A DNA stretch of 64,000 nt from Kiloniella laminariae (GTDB taxonomy: Bacteria; Pseudomonadota; Alphaproteobacteria; Kiloniellales; Kiloniellaceae): contig NZ_JAPWGY010000001.1 of the NCBI RefSeq assembly GCF_027214005.1, forward strand, positions 372,001 to 436,000, given 5' to 3'. Positions 50,558 to 59,904 of the stretch are shown here, piece after piece. Positions within the stretch are counted from its first letter, which is position 1; every line of letters begins with the position of its first letter. A program made the position numbers and the translations under genes. The notes beneath the pieces were generated by a model. That model was not told where the DNA came from. It saw only the letters and a program-made list of their open reading frames with translations, and searched no databases.

Positions 50558-52255
50558 TCAGGCAATCCTGACTTTACTGAGGAAGGCTTCAACTTCCTTG
50601 CCGAGCTTGTCGGCATGGTCGGTCATCTCCAGGATCATTCCTTCGACAGCCTGTGCAGCAGAGCTGGTATTCTCTGCAGTGCTGCGGACACGATCGACGG
50701 TGTCTGTAACCTGTCCTGTGCTGTAAGAGGCTTCCTGCACATTTTGGGCAATATCATGCGTCGCCTGATTCTGACGCGAGACGGATTCAGAAATGGTACC
50801 GGCAATTTCGTCGATCCGGGTGATGATATCCTGGATCCCCTTGATCGCCCCAACGGCTGTCCCGGTGGCACTTTGCATCGAGGTGATCTGTTCCGAGATC
50901 TCTTCGGTTGCCTTGGCCGTCTGGGTCGCCAGGGATTTCACCTCCGAAGCCACAACGGCAAAGCCCTTGCCCGCTTCTCCGGCGCGGGCGGCCTCAATCG
51001 TGGCGTTGAGTGCCAAAAGGTTGGTCTGTTCGGCGATGTCGGAAATCAGGCCGACCACATCACCGATTTTGCGGGCTGCTTCTGAAAGACCCTCGACTTC
51101 CTTGTTGGTCTTTTCAATCTGGATCACAGCATCGCTGGCAACGGATGATGATTCCCGGACCCGCTGATCAATTTCCTCGATAGAAGAGGTCAGAAGCTGG
51201 GAAGCATTGGTAACCGCATTAACACTTCGCGAGGCGGTGTGGGAAATCTCGACGATGGCACGGGCTTCTTCACTGGTCGCAACGGCTACCGCCGCCATTT
51301 CCTGGGCTCCGGCGCTGGATTGAACCGCACTATCGGCAACTTTTTGGGTCAGGGCACCCACAGACTGCTCAAAGTTGAGGGCAAGGTCGCTCAGCATTTT
51401 CTGCTTCTCGTCTTGTGCCCGTCGCTGCTGTTCTTCCTGTTCACTCTGCATGCGCTGCCGTTCTGCGGCATTGCGATGGAAAACTTCCATGGCCTCGGCC
51501 ATATCCTTGATTTCATCGTTGAAACTTGGCTGCGGGATTTCTGTATCGGTTTTCCCGGTGGCCAGATCCATCATCGCGTTGGTCATCCGCCCAAGAGGGC
51601 TTGTGATACTGCGGGTGACGGCAATGGAAATGACAATGGTTGTAATCAAGGCAACGGCAATAATGGCGATCAGAAACTGGATGCGCTCAAGCAAAGCTGC
51701 ATCGAAATCGTCCATATAAACACCAGTACCAATAATCCAGCCCCAGTTTTTGGTGCTCTGCACGTAGGAGAGCTTTTCAACGGGCTCTTCCTGTCCTGGT
51801 TTGGGCCAGAGATAATCAACATAACCACCCCCCGAGGCCTTAACTACTTCGATGAAGGCGGGGAAGATCAGCTTGCCGTTTGGATCGGCCAGCGTACTCA
51901 GATCCTTGCCATCGAGAGCAGGCTTGACAGCATGCATAATCATTACAGAGTTAATATCATTCACCCAGAGATAATCGCCATCGCCATAGCGGATACCATT
52001 AATTGCCTGTAGCGCATTTTTTTGGGCATCTGCTTCAGACAGTTCGCCATTTTGAGCCCGGGCATGATAGCTGTCGGCAATACCAACCGCAGATTCAATG
52101 ATATGTTTGAGTTCCAGCTGTTTCTGGTTAAGCAGATCATTCCTGAGATTGTTGATGGAGAAACCGCCAACAATCAGGAGACCCAACGAAGAAACGATGA
52201 TCAGGGCGATCAGGCGATGCCCGATGCGAAAGCCCGCTTTTTTTATAAGTTGCAT
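50558..52255 (-). CDS. Methyl-accepting chemotaxis protein with Cache domain
   Basis: This 565-residue chemoreceptor has transmembrane helix 1 at about 14-34, a periplasmic single Cache domain at about 35-190 ([60 protein letters not shown]), helix 2 at about 192-213, HAMP at about 213-266 and a signalling domain to the end. The hairpin tip is [25 protein letters not shown] in outline, the near-invariant CheA/CheW contact. No C-terminal CheR pentapeptide is present. sCache_2 receptors often sense organic acids. It converges on the decarboxylase operon; a link is not shown. Upstream gap 52256-52441 holds its promoter. Confidence 0.95.
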   Translation of the reverse strand: MQLIKKAGFRIGHRLIALIIVSSLGLLIVGGFSINNLRNDLLNQKQLELKHIIESAVGIADSYHARAQNGELSEADAQKNALQAINGIRYGDGDYLWVNDINSVMIMHAVKPALDGKDLSTLADPNGKLIFPAFIEVVKASGGGYVDYLWPKPGQEEPVEKLSYVQSTKNWGWIIGTGVYMDDFDAALLERIQFLIAIIAVALITTIVISIAVTRSITSPLGRMTNAMMDLATGKTDTEIPQPSFNDEIKDMAEAMEVFHRNAAERQRMQSEQEEQQRRAQDEKQKMLSDLALNFEQSVGALTQKVADSAVQSSAGAQEMAAVAVATSEEARAIVEISHTASRSVNAVTNASQLLTSSIEEIDQRVRESSSVASDAVIQIEKTNKEVEGLSEAARKIGDVVGLISDIAEQTNLLALNATIEAARAGEAGKGFAVVASEVKSLATQTAKATEEISEQITSMQSATGTAVGAIKGIQDIITRIDEIAGTISESVSRQNQATHDIAQNVQEASYSTGQVTDTVDRVRSTAENTSSAAQAVEGMILEMTDHADKLGKEVEAFLSKVRIA

Positions 52256-52441
52256 TCTTCTTCCCGGTTTTTATGTGAAGCCAGGATTACGAAGATAAGT
52301 CATAAAGATTAAAATATCTTTTTCATCGAAAAATATTGTAACTATTGCCAAAGTACCTGTTCAGTACTGGCGGGTGAATTGTCGATATTTATCTTAAGAT
52401 ACTGTTTTTAATGTTGAATGGCAGAGTTTTGTGGACCGTAA

Positions 52442-53335
52442 CTAACCAATGAAAATGAGGCCGGTGCCACCGACTACCAGGACAGCGCCGATCCAGGCCC
52501 CTGCCGCCGGACGTTCTTTGGTCCGGAACCACATCATTGGTAACATCAGCACTGGCGTCGTCGCCGAGAGTGTTGCAACCACCCCGACATCACCCTGGGC
52601 CAGAGCGTAGAGGATCAGGGTCATTCCGACACACATGCCAAGAAAACCAGAGATGATCACAAGGCCAAGGGTTTCGCGATCCAGAGGGTTCTTCATCTTG
52701 AAGGCCTGAATACGGGTCGAGGCAAGGATGGTCAGGCCGAGTGCGGTGATACCAACGCGTAGCGCGGCAACGGCTACAGGGTCAGCACCTGCCGCCATAA
52801 CGGGCTTTGCGACAAGGGAACCAATAGACTGGCCCAATGCCGCGAGCAGACCCATTGCGACACCGATGATCAAGGGGCCTTTTATTTCCTCCCACTTGTG
52901 GAGCTGGGCACGCCGTTTGCCGTAAACGATCGCCAGAACAACACCGGCAATAACCAGCAAGGTTCCAGCAAGAGCAGAGGGCGAGAGCACTTCATCAAGA
53001 AATATCCAGCCCAGAAGAGTGCTCATGGGGGCGTTGGTGGAAAAGAGGATTGCTGTTCTGCGGGGGCCAAGACGATTAAGGGTTGCAAAGAGCGCGGTAT
53101 CCCCCAACAGGATGCCGATCAATCCGGATACCAGTACCTCGGCCAGCTGGTCTGGACGTATACTGTCCCAGCCGCCAAATATCGTGACATAGGCCGCCAG
53201 CATGACAAAAACCAGCTGCATGCGGATACGGTTAAAACCGATTGTACCAAGGCGTTCTGCCGGTGTGGTTGATACCATTCCCCCGATTGCCCATACGGCG
53301 GCTGCAGAGAGGGCTGCAATTTCAACAAGAAACAT
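52442..53335 (-). CDS. DMT-superfamily transporter (EamA family)
   Basis: This 297-residue inner-membrane protein has about ten hydrophobic helices in two EamA repeats. Signatures include LGDTALFATLNRLGPRRTAILFSTNAPMSTLLGWIFLDE in outline for the first repeat and GVVATLSATTPVLMLPMMWF for the second. The short charged loop KRRAQLHKWEEIKGP separates the repeats. DMT proteins usually export metabolites; the substrate is unknown. It is on the same strand as the chemoreceptor gene downstream with a 186-base gap, so co-transcription is doubtful. Confidence 0.88.
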   Translation of the reverse strand: MFLVEIAALSAAAVWAIGGMVSTTPAERLGTIGFNRIRMQLVFVMLAAYVTIFGGWDSIRPDQLAEVLVSGLIGILLGDTALFATLNRLGPRRTAILFSTNAPMSTLLGWIFLDEVLSPSALAGTLLVIAGVVLAIVYGKRRAQLHKWEEIKGPLIIGVAMGLLAALGQSIGSLVAKPVMAAGADPVAVAALRVGITALGLTILASTRIQAFKMKNPLDRETLGLVIISGFLGMCVGMTLILYALAQGDVGVVATLSATTPVLMLPMMWFRTKERPAAGAWIGAVLVVGGTGLIFIG

Positions 53336-53466
53336 CTGCTCACCATGTCAGGAATTTTGGTAATTATCGTGCCCGGACTCTACCTCGTCTAATATTTCTG
53401 GCAAGCGGATAAAATTTATCTTCCAGCATTAGATTTTGTAATCCAGGGCTGTGGTATTCAGTTAAA

Positions 53467-54180
53467 CTAGCTTTTGTTGCCATTTCGTGTGGAAGTACTG
53501 TCTTCTGCAGCGGGCGCATTTTTCGGATCCCAGATCCGCCACAGAGATATGGCTCCCCACAGCAGGGGGAGTGGAGCAAGCAGGGAATGCCAATGATTTT
53601 CCATCAGATTATTGATCAGGGCAAAGAAAATCAGGGCAGTAGTTGTCACCATAATGGTTTTGCTCAACCGGGATGGCGGTCCGATCAGGCGCTTGCGCTT
53701 TTGCTGAGTCTCAGAAAGAACATTTCCAGCTGGTGGGGCTTTGGCCCAGTCTGGTTCAATACCGACAGCTGTTGAGTGATGGCTATCCGGATGTGCCTTG
53801 TCTGACAGCCCTGTGTTTTCTGACCCGGCGGAATGAAGATGCTCTTCCTCAAGAATTTCCGCATCAATGATTTTGGTCCGGTACTGGTTTTCTGGGGATT
53901 TCTGGGCTGACCCGGCCTGGCGCGAAGGATATTTCCAGTTTTTGTCGAGCAGTTTGTCGAGCCATTGGCTGAACAGGTCGGCAAGAACAGCTGCTATGCG
54001 GACAGAAAGCCAGACTACAAGACCGATCGCCAGCATGATCCCGCCAAATTTGATGATTTCGAAACCAGCGGGAAATCGCTGATTTTTCAAAATAACAATA
54101 GCGATGAAGATCAGGGGAACGACAATGGCAAGACTGATGCTCAAACGGCTTACAGCTTGAGATGTCCGGATTATTTTCAT
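53467..54180 (-). CDS. Hypothetical four-helix membrane protein
   Basis: This 237-residue protein has two N-terminal hydrophobic helices (about 14-31 and 46-68), a hydrophilic central region of about 100 residues rich in Ser, Glu, His and Pro (about 80-175), and two C-terminal helices (about 176-195 and 200-217), ending in a charged tail. I recognise no family. The ATG at 54180 gives a basic start MKIIRTSQAVSR. It follows the lysE-like gene on the same strand after a perfect hairpin, so it is probably transcribed separately. Confidence 0.65.
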   Translation of the reverse strand: MKIIRTSQAVSRLSISLAIVVPLIFIAIVILKNQRFPAGFEIIKFGGIMLAIGLVVWLSVRIAAVLADLFSQWLDKLLDKNWKYPSRQAGSAQKSPENQYRTKIIDAEILEEEHLHSAGSENTGLSDKAHPDSHHSTAVGIEPDWAKAPPAGNVLSETQQKRKRLIGPPSRLSKTIMVTTTALIFFALINNLMENHWHSLLAPLPLLWGAISLWRIWDPKNAPAAEDSTSTRNGNKS

Positions 54181-54233
54181 GAAGCCATACCTGTTAGTCC
54201 CAGTGAGAAGAGCTTAATCGAACAGGATTGACA

Positions 54234-54257
54234 GAGGGTTAACGTTCGTTAACCCTC
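54234..54257 (-). terminator. Hairpin between lysE-like and hypothetical membrane protein genes
   Basis: GAGGGTTAA (54234-54242) and TTAACCCTC (54249-54257) are exact reverse complements with a CGTTCG loop. It lies after the lysE-like gene on the reverse strand. There is no long U-tract, so it may be a weak terminator or an operator for the next gene. Confidence 0.5.
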
Positions 54258-54294
54258 AACAGACTTGGTCCAGAATGCTTGTGTACAGCCCGTG

Positions 54295-54320
54295 CCTTGT
54301 CAATTGGCCTTGTCAATCGG
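54295..54320. repeat. 13-base tandem duplication after the lysE-like gene
   Basis: CCTTGTCAATTGG (54295-54307) is followed directly by CCTTGTCAATCGG (54308-54320) and a partial third copy ACTTGTC. It lies in the 3' untranslated region of the reverse-strand gene. Confidence 0.75.
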
Positions 54321-54335
54321 ACTTGTCTTTGGGAT

Positions 54336-54950
54336 TTATTGTTCGCTGAAGGCGAGCTTAAGACCAAAACCGGCAAAAGCGGCGGCTGTTGTGCGGCGGA
54401 ACCAGCGCATGAAAATATCGCTGCCCAACACTGCCTTGCGCAAGGCAGAGGCGCAAACCCCATAGATGCTGAAGACAACAAAAGTCATGGCCATAAAACT
54501 TCCCCCAAGCAGCAAGGTCTCTGCCGCCCAGGTCGGAGATGCCGGATCAACAAACTGGGGTAAAAAAGCAAGAAAGAAGATCGAAAGCTTGGGGTTAAGA
54601 ACATTGATCAGGATACCGCTTTTGACGATGCTGATCTTGTTGACTGGCAGATTGTCGGTGTTGTCTATTTTCAGGGGGCCCCTGGATTTCAAGGCCTGAT
54701 AGGCAAGATAAAGCAAATAGATCACGCCAAAAATCTTGATACCCTGAAACAGGATGGCGCTGGTATGAAGTATGGCAGCCAGACCAAAAATTGCAGCAAT
54801 GACGTGGGGGGCAATGCTCAGGGTACAGCCGAATGCGGCAAAGGTGCTGGAAACCCGTCCGGCCACAAGACCAGTGGCAATGGTATAGACCGCTCCGGTC
54901 CCGGGGATCAGAATGATGACAAGTGAAGTCAGGAGAAATTCAATACTCAT
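54336..54950 (-). CDS. LysE-family amino acid exporter
   Basis: This 204-residue inner-membrane protein has five to six hydrophobic helices and the LysE/RhtB signature near the N-terminus, VIILIPGTGAVYTIATGLVAGR in outline, followed by KIFGVIYLLYLAYQALKSRG and GILINVLNPKLSIFFLAFLPQFVDP, a strongly conserved stretch. Members export amino acids such as lysine, threonine or homoserine lactones' precursors. The substrate is unknown. It stands alone between the polyprenyl synthase gene and a hypothetical gene, all on the reverse strand. Confidence 0.93.
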   Translation of the reverse strand: MSIEFLLTSLVIILIPGTGAVYTIATGLVAGRVSSTFAAFGCTLSIAPHVIAAIFGLAAILHTSAILFQGIKIFGVIYLLYLAYQALKSRGPLKIDNTDNLPVNKISIVKSGILINVLNPKLSIFFLAFLPQFVDPASPTWAAETLLLGGSFMAMTFVVFSIYGVCASALRKAVLGSDIFMRWFRRTTAAAFAGFGLKLAFSEQ

Positions 54951-55158
54951 GGCTGGCCTTCAGGAGGATAGAGTATAAGGCAGGGACCAGCCTTCTCTCC
55001 CTGTCAGGAGTTATCCAGCTGCGTGTTGTATGTGACGCTTTCTTTCTATCGGAAAGTGCAGGAAGCCTAGTGTAGCCTGAGAGGAAACACAAGAGGCCAG
55101 CCTCTGTTCCAGGGGTTGGGGTGTTATTGCCAATATCAGCAGATGACAAGAAGCCGGA

Positions 55159-56217
55159 TTAAAATTCGCGCGAGATAGAAAACTCGACAGCTTTGACCAG
55201 GGCATTTTTTTCCGGGCTGTCAGGGAAAATGGCAAGAGCATCAATGGCCTTTTGCACATATTCACGGGCCAGAGACATACTGTCTTCAAGCGCATTGTGT
55301 TTGTGCATCAGGGCAATCGCGTGGTCCAGATCCCTGTCGCTCTGGTCAAGCTCCTCGATCACGCGTTTCCAGAAAGCGAGTTCTTCGGCGTTATTCCCGG
55401 CCGTGGCTTTTTCGTAAGCCAGTATGATCGGCAGGGTCATTTTTCCTTCGCGGAAATCATCGCCGACAGTCTTGCCCAATGCAGCCTGTTTGGCAGAGTA
55501 GTCAAGAATATCGTCAACCAGCTGGAAGGCGATGCCGAGATACTGTCCATAGGCTTCCAGCGCATCGGCTTCGTTCTGCGGGCGGTCAGCAACCACTGCA
55601 CCGAGCTGGCAGGAGGCAGCAAAAAGTACGGCGGTTTTGCCACTTATGACCTTCAGATAGGCATCGCGGTCTGTTTCCAGGTCATTGCTGGTCATCAACT
55701 GCTGGACTTCACCTTCGGCGATCACGGCAGAAGCATCAGAGAGAATGCGGATGACTTCCAGCGAGCTGTCGCGGGACATCAACTGAAAGGCGCGACTGAA
55801 GAGGAAGTCACCAACCAGAACCGATGGCTTGTTTCCAAAAAGAGCATTGGCCGTATCGCGACCACGACGCAGATCACTTTCATCAACCACATCATCATGC
55901 AGCAGGGTCGCGGTGTGAATAAATTCGATACAGGCGGCGAGGCCGAGGTGACGATCACCTTTGTAACCGCAAAGTCTGGACGAAGCGAGGGTGAGAAGCG
56001 GGCGCAGGCGTTTGCCACCAGCCGCAATAAGGTGCCCGGCTAATTGAGGTATCAAAACGACGTCTGATTGCATGTGTTTCATGATCAGGGCATTGACGGC
56101 CTTGAGATCATCTGACACGAGATCAAGCAGAACATCCATGCCGTTTTGGGCCTGGCTGTTCTTTGACGGAGTTGCACTCTGATCAGCTTTTACATCCGCA
56201 GCGATGGCCACGTTCAT
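55159..56217 (-). CDS. ispB: Long-chain polyprenyl diphosphate synthase
   Basis: This 352-residue enzyme elongates isoprenyl diphosphate for the ubiquinone side chain. The first aspartate-rich motif DDVVD is at 108-112 in LLHDDVVDESDLRRG, the second DDILD at 235-239 in QLVDDILDY, and GGKRLRPLL (67-75) is the substrate-binding region. Small residues (A103, with T102 and H101) before the first motif are compatible with a long product such as octaprenyl or decaprenyl. The N-terminal about 25 residues are an extra low-complexity segment. Alphaproteobacteria usually make Q-10, so decaprenyl is likely by clade, not by sequence. Confidence 0.92.
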   Translation of the reverse strand: MNVAIAADVKADQSATPSKNSQAQNGMDVLLDLVSDDLKAVNALIMKHMQSDVVLIPQLAGHLIAAGGKRLRPLLTLASSRLCGYKGDRHLGLAACIEFIHTATLLHDDVVDESDLRRGRDTANALFGNKPSVLVGDFLFSRAFQLMSRDSSLEVIRILSDASAVIAEGEVQQLMTSNDLETDRDAYLKVISGKTAVLFAASCQLGAVVADRPQNEADALEAYGQYLGIAFQLVDDILDYSAKQAALGKTVGDDFREGKMTLPIILAYEKATAGNNAEELAFWKRVIEELDQSDRDLDHAIALMHKHNALEDSMSLAREYVQKAIDALAIFPDSPEKNALVKAVEFSISREF

Positions 56218-56475
56218 CCCCTAATATCTGCTACCGGCACAGGGCCGGACCCGTGGTTTCCGTGACCCAGAATTGATCAAAGATCACGCAAGTTCGTTCT
56301 TATAGGAAGCGGGGAAGCGAGTAAACCGGATAACAGCTTTTTTATTGGAGAAACCGGGTATCTGAAAGGCTTTTTGCGCGGGTGCTGTTTCGGAGCGGGG
56401 GATTTTCCATTGGTGGAAAAGCCCCCGGCGATGAAAGAGGGCAGCAGAGGCTTTGGGGTTCCTCTTTGAGGATTA

Positions 56476-57249
56476 CTACTCAGGTTTTTCAACAAGAAGC
56501 TGGTCAGGGATCTGGATTGAAAGGCTGGAGTTCTTACGTTTGAGGAATGCGAGCAGCAGATCAGGATAATCTGGCCTAACAGCTGATTTGACGGAGGAGC
56601 GCAAACTCAAAGCCGTTCGATAATTCCTGACTTTAGGGGTGTTCTGGAAAAAATCAAAATCATAGAACATTTCAAAGACATCAAAGTATCTGAAGACTGG
56701 GGCGAAAGCGGCATCCACCAGACGAAAATGGTTGTCGGAAAAATAGCTGTGTTCCGTCAGGTTTTGCTCTAGCCACCTAAATTTTTCCGTTAACAGCTGA
56801 GCTTGCTCTTCCAGTTTTTGAGGGGTTGGGGCGCTATAGAAACCTGCAATTGCCGCAAGGATAGAAGACGCAAACTCGATCCAGGAGCGATGGCGTGCCT
56901 TGTGAAAAGGATCAGAAGGATGCAGGGAGGAACCCGAAGTTTCATCAAGATATTCACAGATCACCGAGGATTCAAACAGAACGCCTGTGGCAGTCCGGAG
57001 CAAGGGAACCTTGCCAAGGGGCGATATTTTCCTGAACCAGTCCGGCTTGTTTGACAAGTCTATATAGGTACGTTTGTGCGGTATGCCTTTTTCGGTCAGC
57101 AGGATAATTGCTCTTTGAACATAGGGGCAGAGGTTAAAGCTGACCAGTTCCAGCTCGTTATCACGCTGAACACGGGTATCGGCTCTGGCGCTCGCTTGTT
57201 CAGTTGTGGAGCCAGGATGCGCAGGGGGATTGGGGAGAGAAGCTGTCAT
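56476..57249 (-). CDS. Glutathione S-transferase family protein
   Basis: This 257-residue protein has a thioredoxin-like GST N-domain (about 33-110) with NLCPYVQRAIILL, where C41-P42 suggests an omega-class-like catalytic cysteine, then SPLGKVPLL and the glutathione-binding FESSVICEYLDE. An alpha-helical C-domain follows. An N-terminal extension of about 30 residues (Pro, Thr and Ser rich) precedes the fold, so the true start may be later. It is divergent from a LysR gene with a gap of 117 bases, a common regulator-target arrangement. Likely acts as thioltransferase or dehydroascorbate/glutathionyl reductase. Confidence 0.88.
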   Translation of the reverse strand: MTASLPNPPAHPGSTTEQASARADTRVQRDNELELVSFNLCPYVQRAIILLTEKGIPHKRTYIDLSNKPDWFRKISPLGKVPLLRTATGVLFESSVICEYLDETSGSSLHPSDPFHKARHRSWIEFASSILAAIAGFYSAPTPQKLEEQAQLLTEKFRWLEQNLTEHSYFSDNHFRLVDAAFAPVFRYFDVFEMFYDFDFFQNTPKVRNYRTALSLRSSVKSAVRPDYPDLLLAFLKRKNSSLSIQIPDQLLVEKPE

Positions 57250-57366
57250 GGTCGTCTTCCTTAAAGCGGGCGGGGTGCCCCGTCATTAGACTTGTTGATT
57301 GCCTCTCACTGATTTAATTTGTTCATATGTGTGTATCAATTATCCATTATTGGAGTTTTTCTTTGC

Positions 57367-58299
57367 ATGAATGAACAGGGTGAGTATTGGCGTGACCTGC
57401 GTACGGTGCTGGCAGTTGCTGAAGAGGGATCTCTTTCCGCGGCAGCGCGAAATCTTGGTATCAGTCATGCAACAGTGTTTCGTCATATAAACCAGATAGA
57501 AGAAAAACTGGTGGTCAAATTGTTTGAACGGGGCAGGGAGGGCTACAGTCTGACCGCCGCGGGAGAAAGGCTTGCTGCCCTGGCGGGCCGCTTTGACCAA
57601 GATCTGATCGGTCTGGAGCGCCAGATACAGGGACAAGAGATTGAGCCGGCAGGGCTGGTGCGGATCACGACAACAGACACTCTGCTGATCAATTTCCTTT
57701 CGCCTATGCTAGTCGCGTTGCAACAGCGCTTTCCCGAGATTGAGCTGGAAATCGACTGTTCAAACGAGATCGTCAATCTGAACCGCCGTGATGCTGATAT
57801 TGCCCTGCGTCCGAGCAAGGAAGCCGGAGATAATATGATCGGGCGTCGGCTTTCGGATATTGCCATGGCAATCTATTGTCACAAGAGTTATGCGCAACAA
57901 CATTTTCAAGGGCACATTCTTAGCGACCTGAAAGAGATCCCGCTGGCAATCTTGCAACAACAGATCTGGGTCGGACCTGGTGAGAAGCTGTTTTATCTGC
58001 CCCTTGCCAGGTGGTTGCGTGAACAAGGATTTCAGCCTTCTGTACGCAGCCGCCACAACAGCCTTTTGGCGGTCGCCGACGCAGTTCGGGCTGGCGCTGG
58101 TCTGGCTGTCCTGCCTTGTTTTATGGCTGATGAGGACGACAACCTGCTCCGAATTGCCAGGCCTTTGCCAGAACTGACCGGGGAACTCTGGCTGTTGACC
58201 CATCCTGATCTGCGTAATGTCGGGCGTATCCGGGCCTGCATGGATTTTCTGGCAGAAGAGGTGACCTCGCGGCGATCACTTTTGGAAGGGCGGCGATAA
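57367..58299 (+). CDS. LysR-family transcriptional regulator
   Basis: This 310-residue regulator begins MNEQGEYWRDLRTVLAVAEEG with the helix-turn-helix SLSAAARNLGISHATVFRHI and the wing QIEEKLVVKLFERGREGY. The effector domain spans about 90-300. The frame is open 16 codons further upstream, but the ATG at 57367 gives the normal LysR start. It is divergent from the GST gene and probably regulates it and itself. The long gap after it (58300-58902) separates it from the surface-glycan operon. Confidence 0.92.
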   Translation: MNEQGEYWRDLRTVLAVAEEGSLSAAARNLGISHATVFRHINQIEEKLVVKLFERGREGYSLTAAGERLAALAGRFDQDLIGLERQIQGQEIEPAGLVRITTTDTLLINFLSPMLVALQQRFPEIELEIDCSNEIVNLNRRDADIALRPSKEAGDNMIGRRLSDIAMAIYCHKSYAQQHFQGHILSDLKEIPLAILQQQIWVGPGEKLFYLPLARWLREQGFQPSVRSRHNSLLAVADAVRAGAGLAVLPCFMADEDDNLLRIARPLPELTGELWLLTHPDLRNVGRIRACMDFLAEEVTSRRSLLEGRR

Positions 58300-58902
58300 G
58301 AGTGACGTTTTAAATATAAAAGCTTTAATTATGATTGATCTGATTGTGATTTTTAATATCGCTATGGATTTTTAAGTAGCAAGGTTTTGTGATTGCGACG
58401 GGGATCACAGATACGCAATTGGATCTCGTCTCTCTTCTTCGGGCCACTTCGGGCCTCTTCGGGGGCGGACTGATCTTGCGTGACCAGATTATCTTTTTCT
58501 TGCGATGCCTGAATTCTGTTTTGAAAATTGTATATTATAACCAAAGATTGTAACTCCTTAAGATGTTATTTTCCCTCGGTAAATAACATTAAGCTGTATT
58601 TGATTTTTCAAAAAAACATCAAAACTAATTGAATTAGGTAGCGGTATTCGAATTTTTCCTATAGATAATACATGCGATTTTTCAATGAATTATCGTTTCA
58701 GTGTCGCAAATTGATCTTTTGATGCGTCAAAGAATACTTGCCAGGGAAGCCAGTTTTTTTGATGAAATATAGAGTTATTCTCAATTGCGGTCATAGATAA
58801 AAATTATAATTTCGAAAGCAGATTTCTGGTTTGTTAATTCGAAAATAAAACGCAGTGGTTGAATGTAAAAAGCTGACACTGCAGGCAGGGAGTTTGAATA
58901 AC
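58300..58902. other. AT-rich non-coding region upstream of the surface-glycan operon
   Basis: About 600 bases without a credible gene. The first part has a triple near-repeat around CTTCGGGCC at about 58435-58464; the second half (about 58540-58850) is strongly AT-rich and likely holds the operon promoter and regulator sites. No clear dyad or terminator stands out. Confidence 0.6.
58435..58464. repeat. Short 10-base repeat, about three copies
   Basis: TTCTTCGGGC, CACTTCGGGC and CTCTTCGGGG follow each other with a shared CTTCGGG core. It lies downstream of the LysR gene. Purpose unknown. Confidence 0.6.
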
Positions 58903-59904
58903 GTGACGAGAACAACCACGCCAGTATTGGTGACGGGGGGAGCGGGCTTTATCGGCTCTCATCTCTGCGAAGCATTAATTGCCCGAGGTGAGTATGTGCT
59001 TTGTGTCGATAACCTGATGACCGGAAGTCTGGATAATCTTGTGGATTTCATGCGACATCCGAGATTTGAATTTCGCCGACACGATATTACCGAGCCACTC
59101 GCCCTGGAGGTCAGTGCAATCTATAATCTGGCTTGTCCGGCATCACCTGTCGATTATCAACGCGATCCGGTGCATACGCTGAAAACCTGTGTCCAAGGTG
59201 CTCTGAATATGCTCGAGTTGGCGCGGAATTGTAATGTGCCGATCCTGCAGGCCTCGACCAGCGAAGTATATGGAGATCCATTACAACATCCTCAGGTGGA
59301 GAGCTATTGGGGGAATGTGAACCCTATTGGACCACGCTCTTGTTATGACGAGGGTAAGCGTTGTGCGGAGACGCTGTTTTACGATTATCACCGGATGTAT
59401 GGTGTTGATACCAGGGTGATCCGTATTTTCAACACCTATGGCCCCCGGATGCAGGTCGGCGATGGCAGGGTCGTATCCAATTTTATTGTCAGTGCACTGA
59501 AAGATATGCCTTTGACCATTTACGGAGATGGACAGCAAACCCGATCTTTCTGTTATGTGGATGATCTGGTTCGTCTTATTATTGCCTGTATGGATAACGA
59601 GAACAGGCATGGGGCGCCCATCAATGCGGGTAATCCGGAAGAGTACACAATGCTTGAACTGGCTGATCTGGTTCGTGAACTGGTCGGGGGTAACTCTTCG
59701 CTGACCCACCTTGCCTTGCCTGAAGATGACCCCAAAAAACGTAAACCGGATATTGAACAAGCCCGGGTGGTGCTGGATTGGGAGCCGGAGGTTTCTGTGC
59801 GTGACGGTCTGGCCCGAACCCGAGATTATTTCCGTACTGTTCTGGCGCGGAAGCCGTCGAAAGAAGAGAGCTTGCCAGAGATAAGAGAGTTTGCCCATGC
59901 CTGA
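58903..59904 (+). CDS. UDP-glucuronate decarboxylase (UDP-xylose synthase)
   Basis: This about 333-residue NAD-dependent SDR makes UDP-xylose from UDP-glucuronate. The Rossmann motif VTGGAGFIGSHL is near the N-terminus. The UXS-specific stretches are YNLACPASPVDYQRDPVHTLKT, STSEVYGDPLQHPQ, the catalytic YDEGKRCAE (Tyr and Lys) and IFNTYGPRM. The frame is open from a GTG at 58855, but GGGAG precedes the GTG at 58903, which I choose; the true start is uncertain. The next gene starts within the last codons (8-base overlap), so they are translationally coupled. First gene of the glycan operon. Confidence 0.92.
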   Translation: MTRTTTPVLVTGGAGFIGSHLCEALIARGEYVLCVDNLMTGSLDNLVDFMRHPRFEFRRHDITEPLALEVSAIYNLACPASPVDYQRDPVHTLKTCVQGALNMLELARNCNVPILQASTSEVYGDPLQHPQVESYWGNVNPIGPRSCYDEGKRCAETLFYDYHRMYGVDTRVIRIFNTYGPRMQVGDGRVVSNFIVSALKDMPLTIYGDGQQTRSFCYVDDLVRLIIACMDNENRHGAPINAGNPEEYTMLELADLVRELVGGNSSLTHLALPEDDPKKRKPDIEQARVVLDWEPEVSVRDGLARTRDYFRTVLARKPSKEESLPEIREFAHA

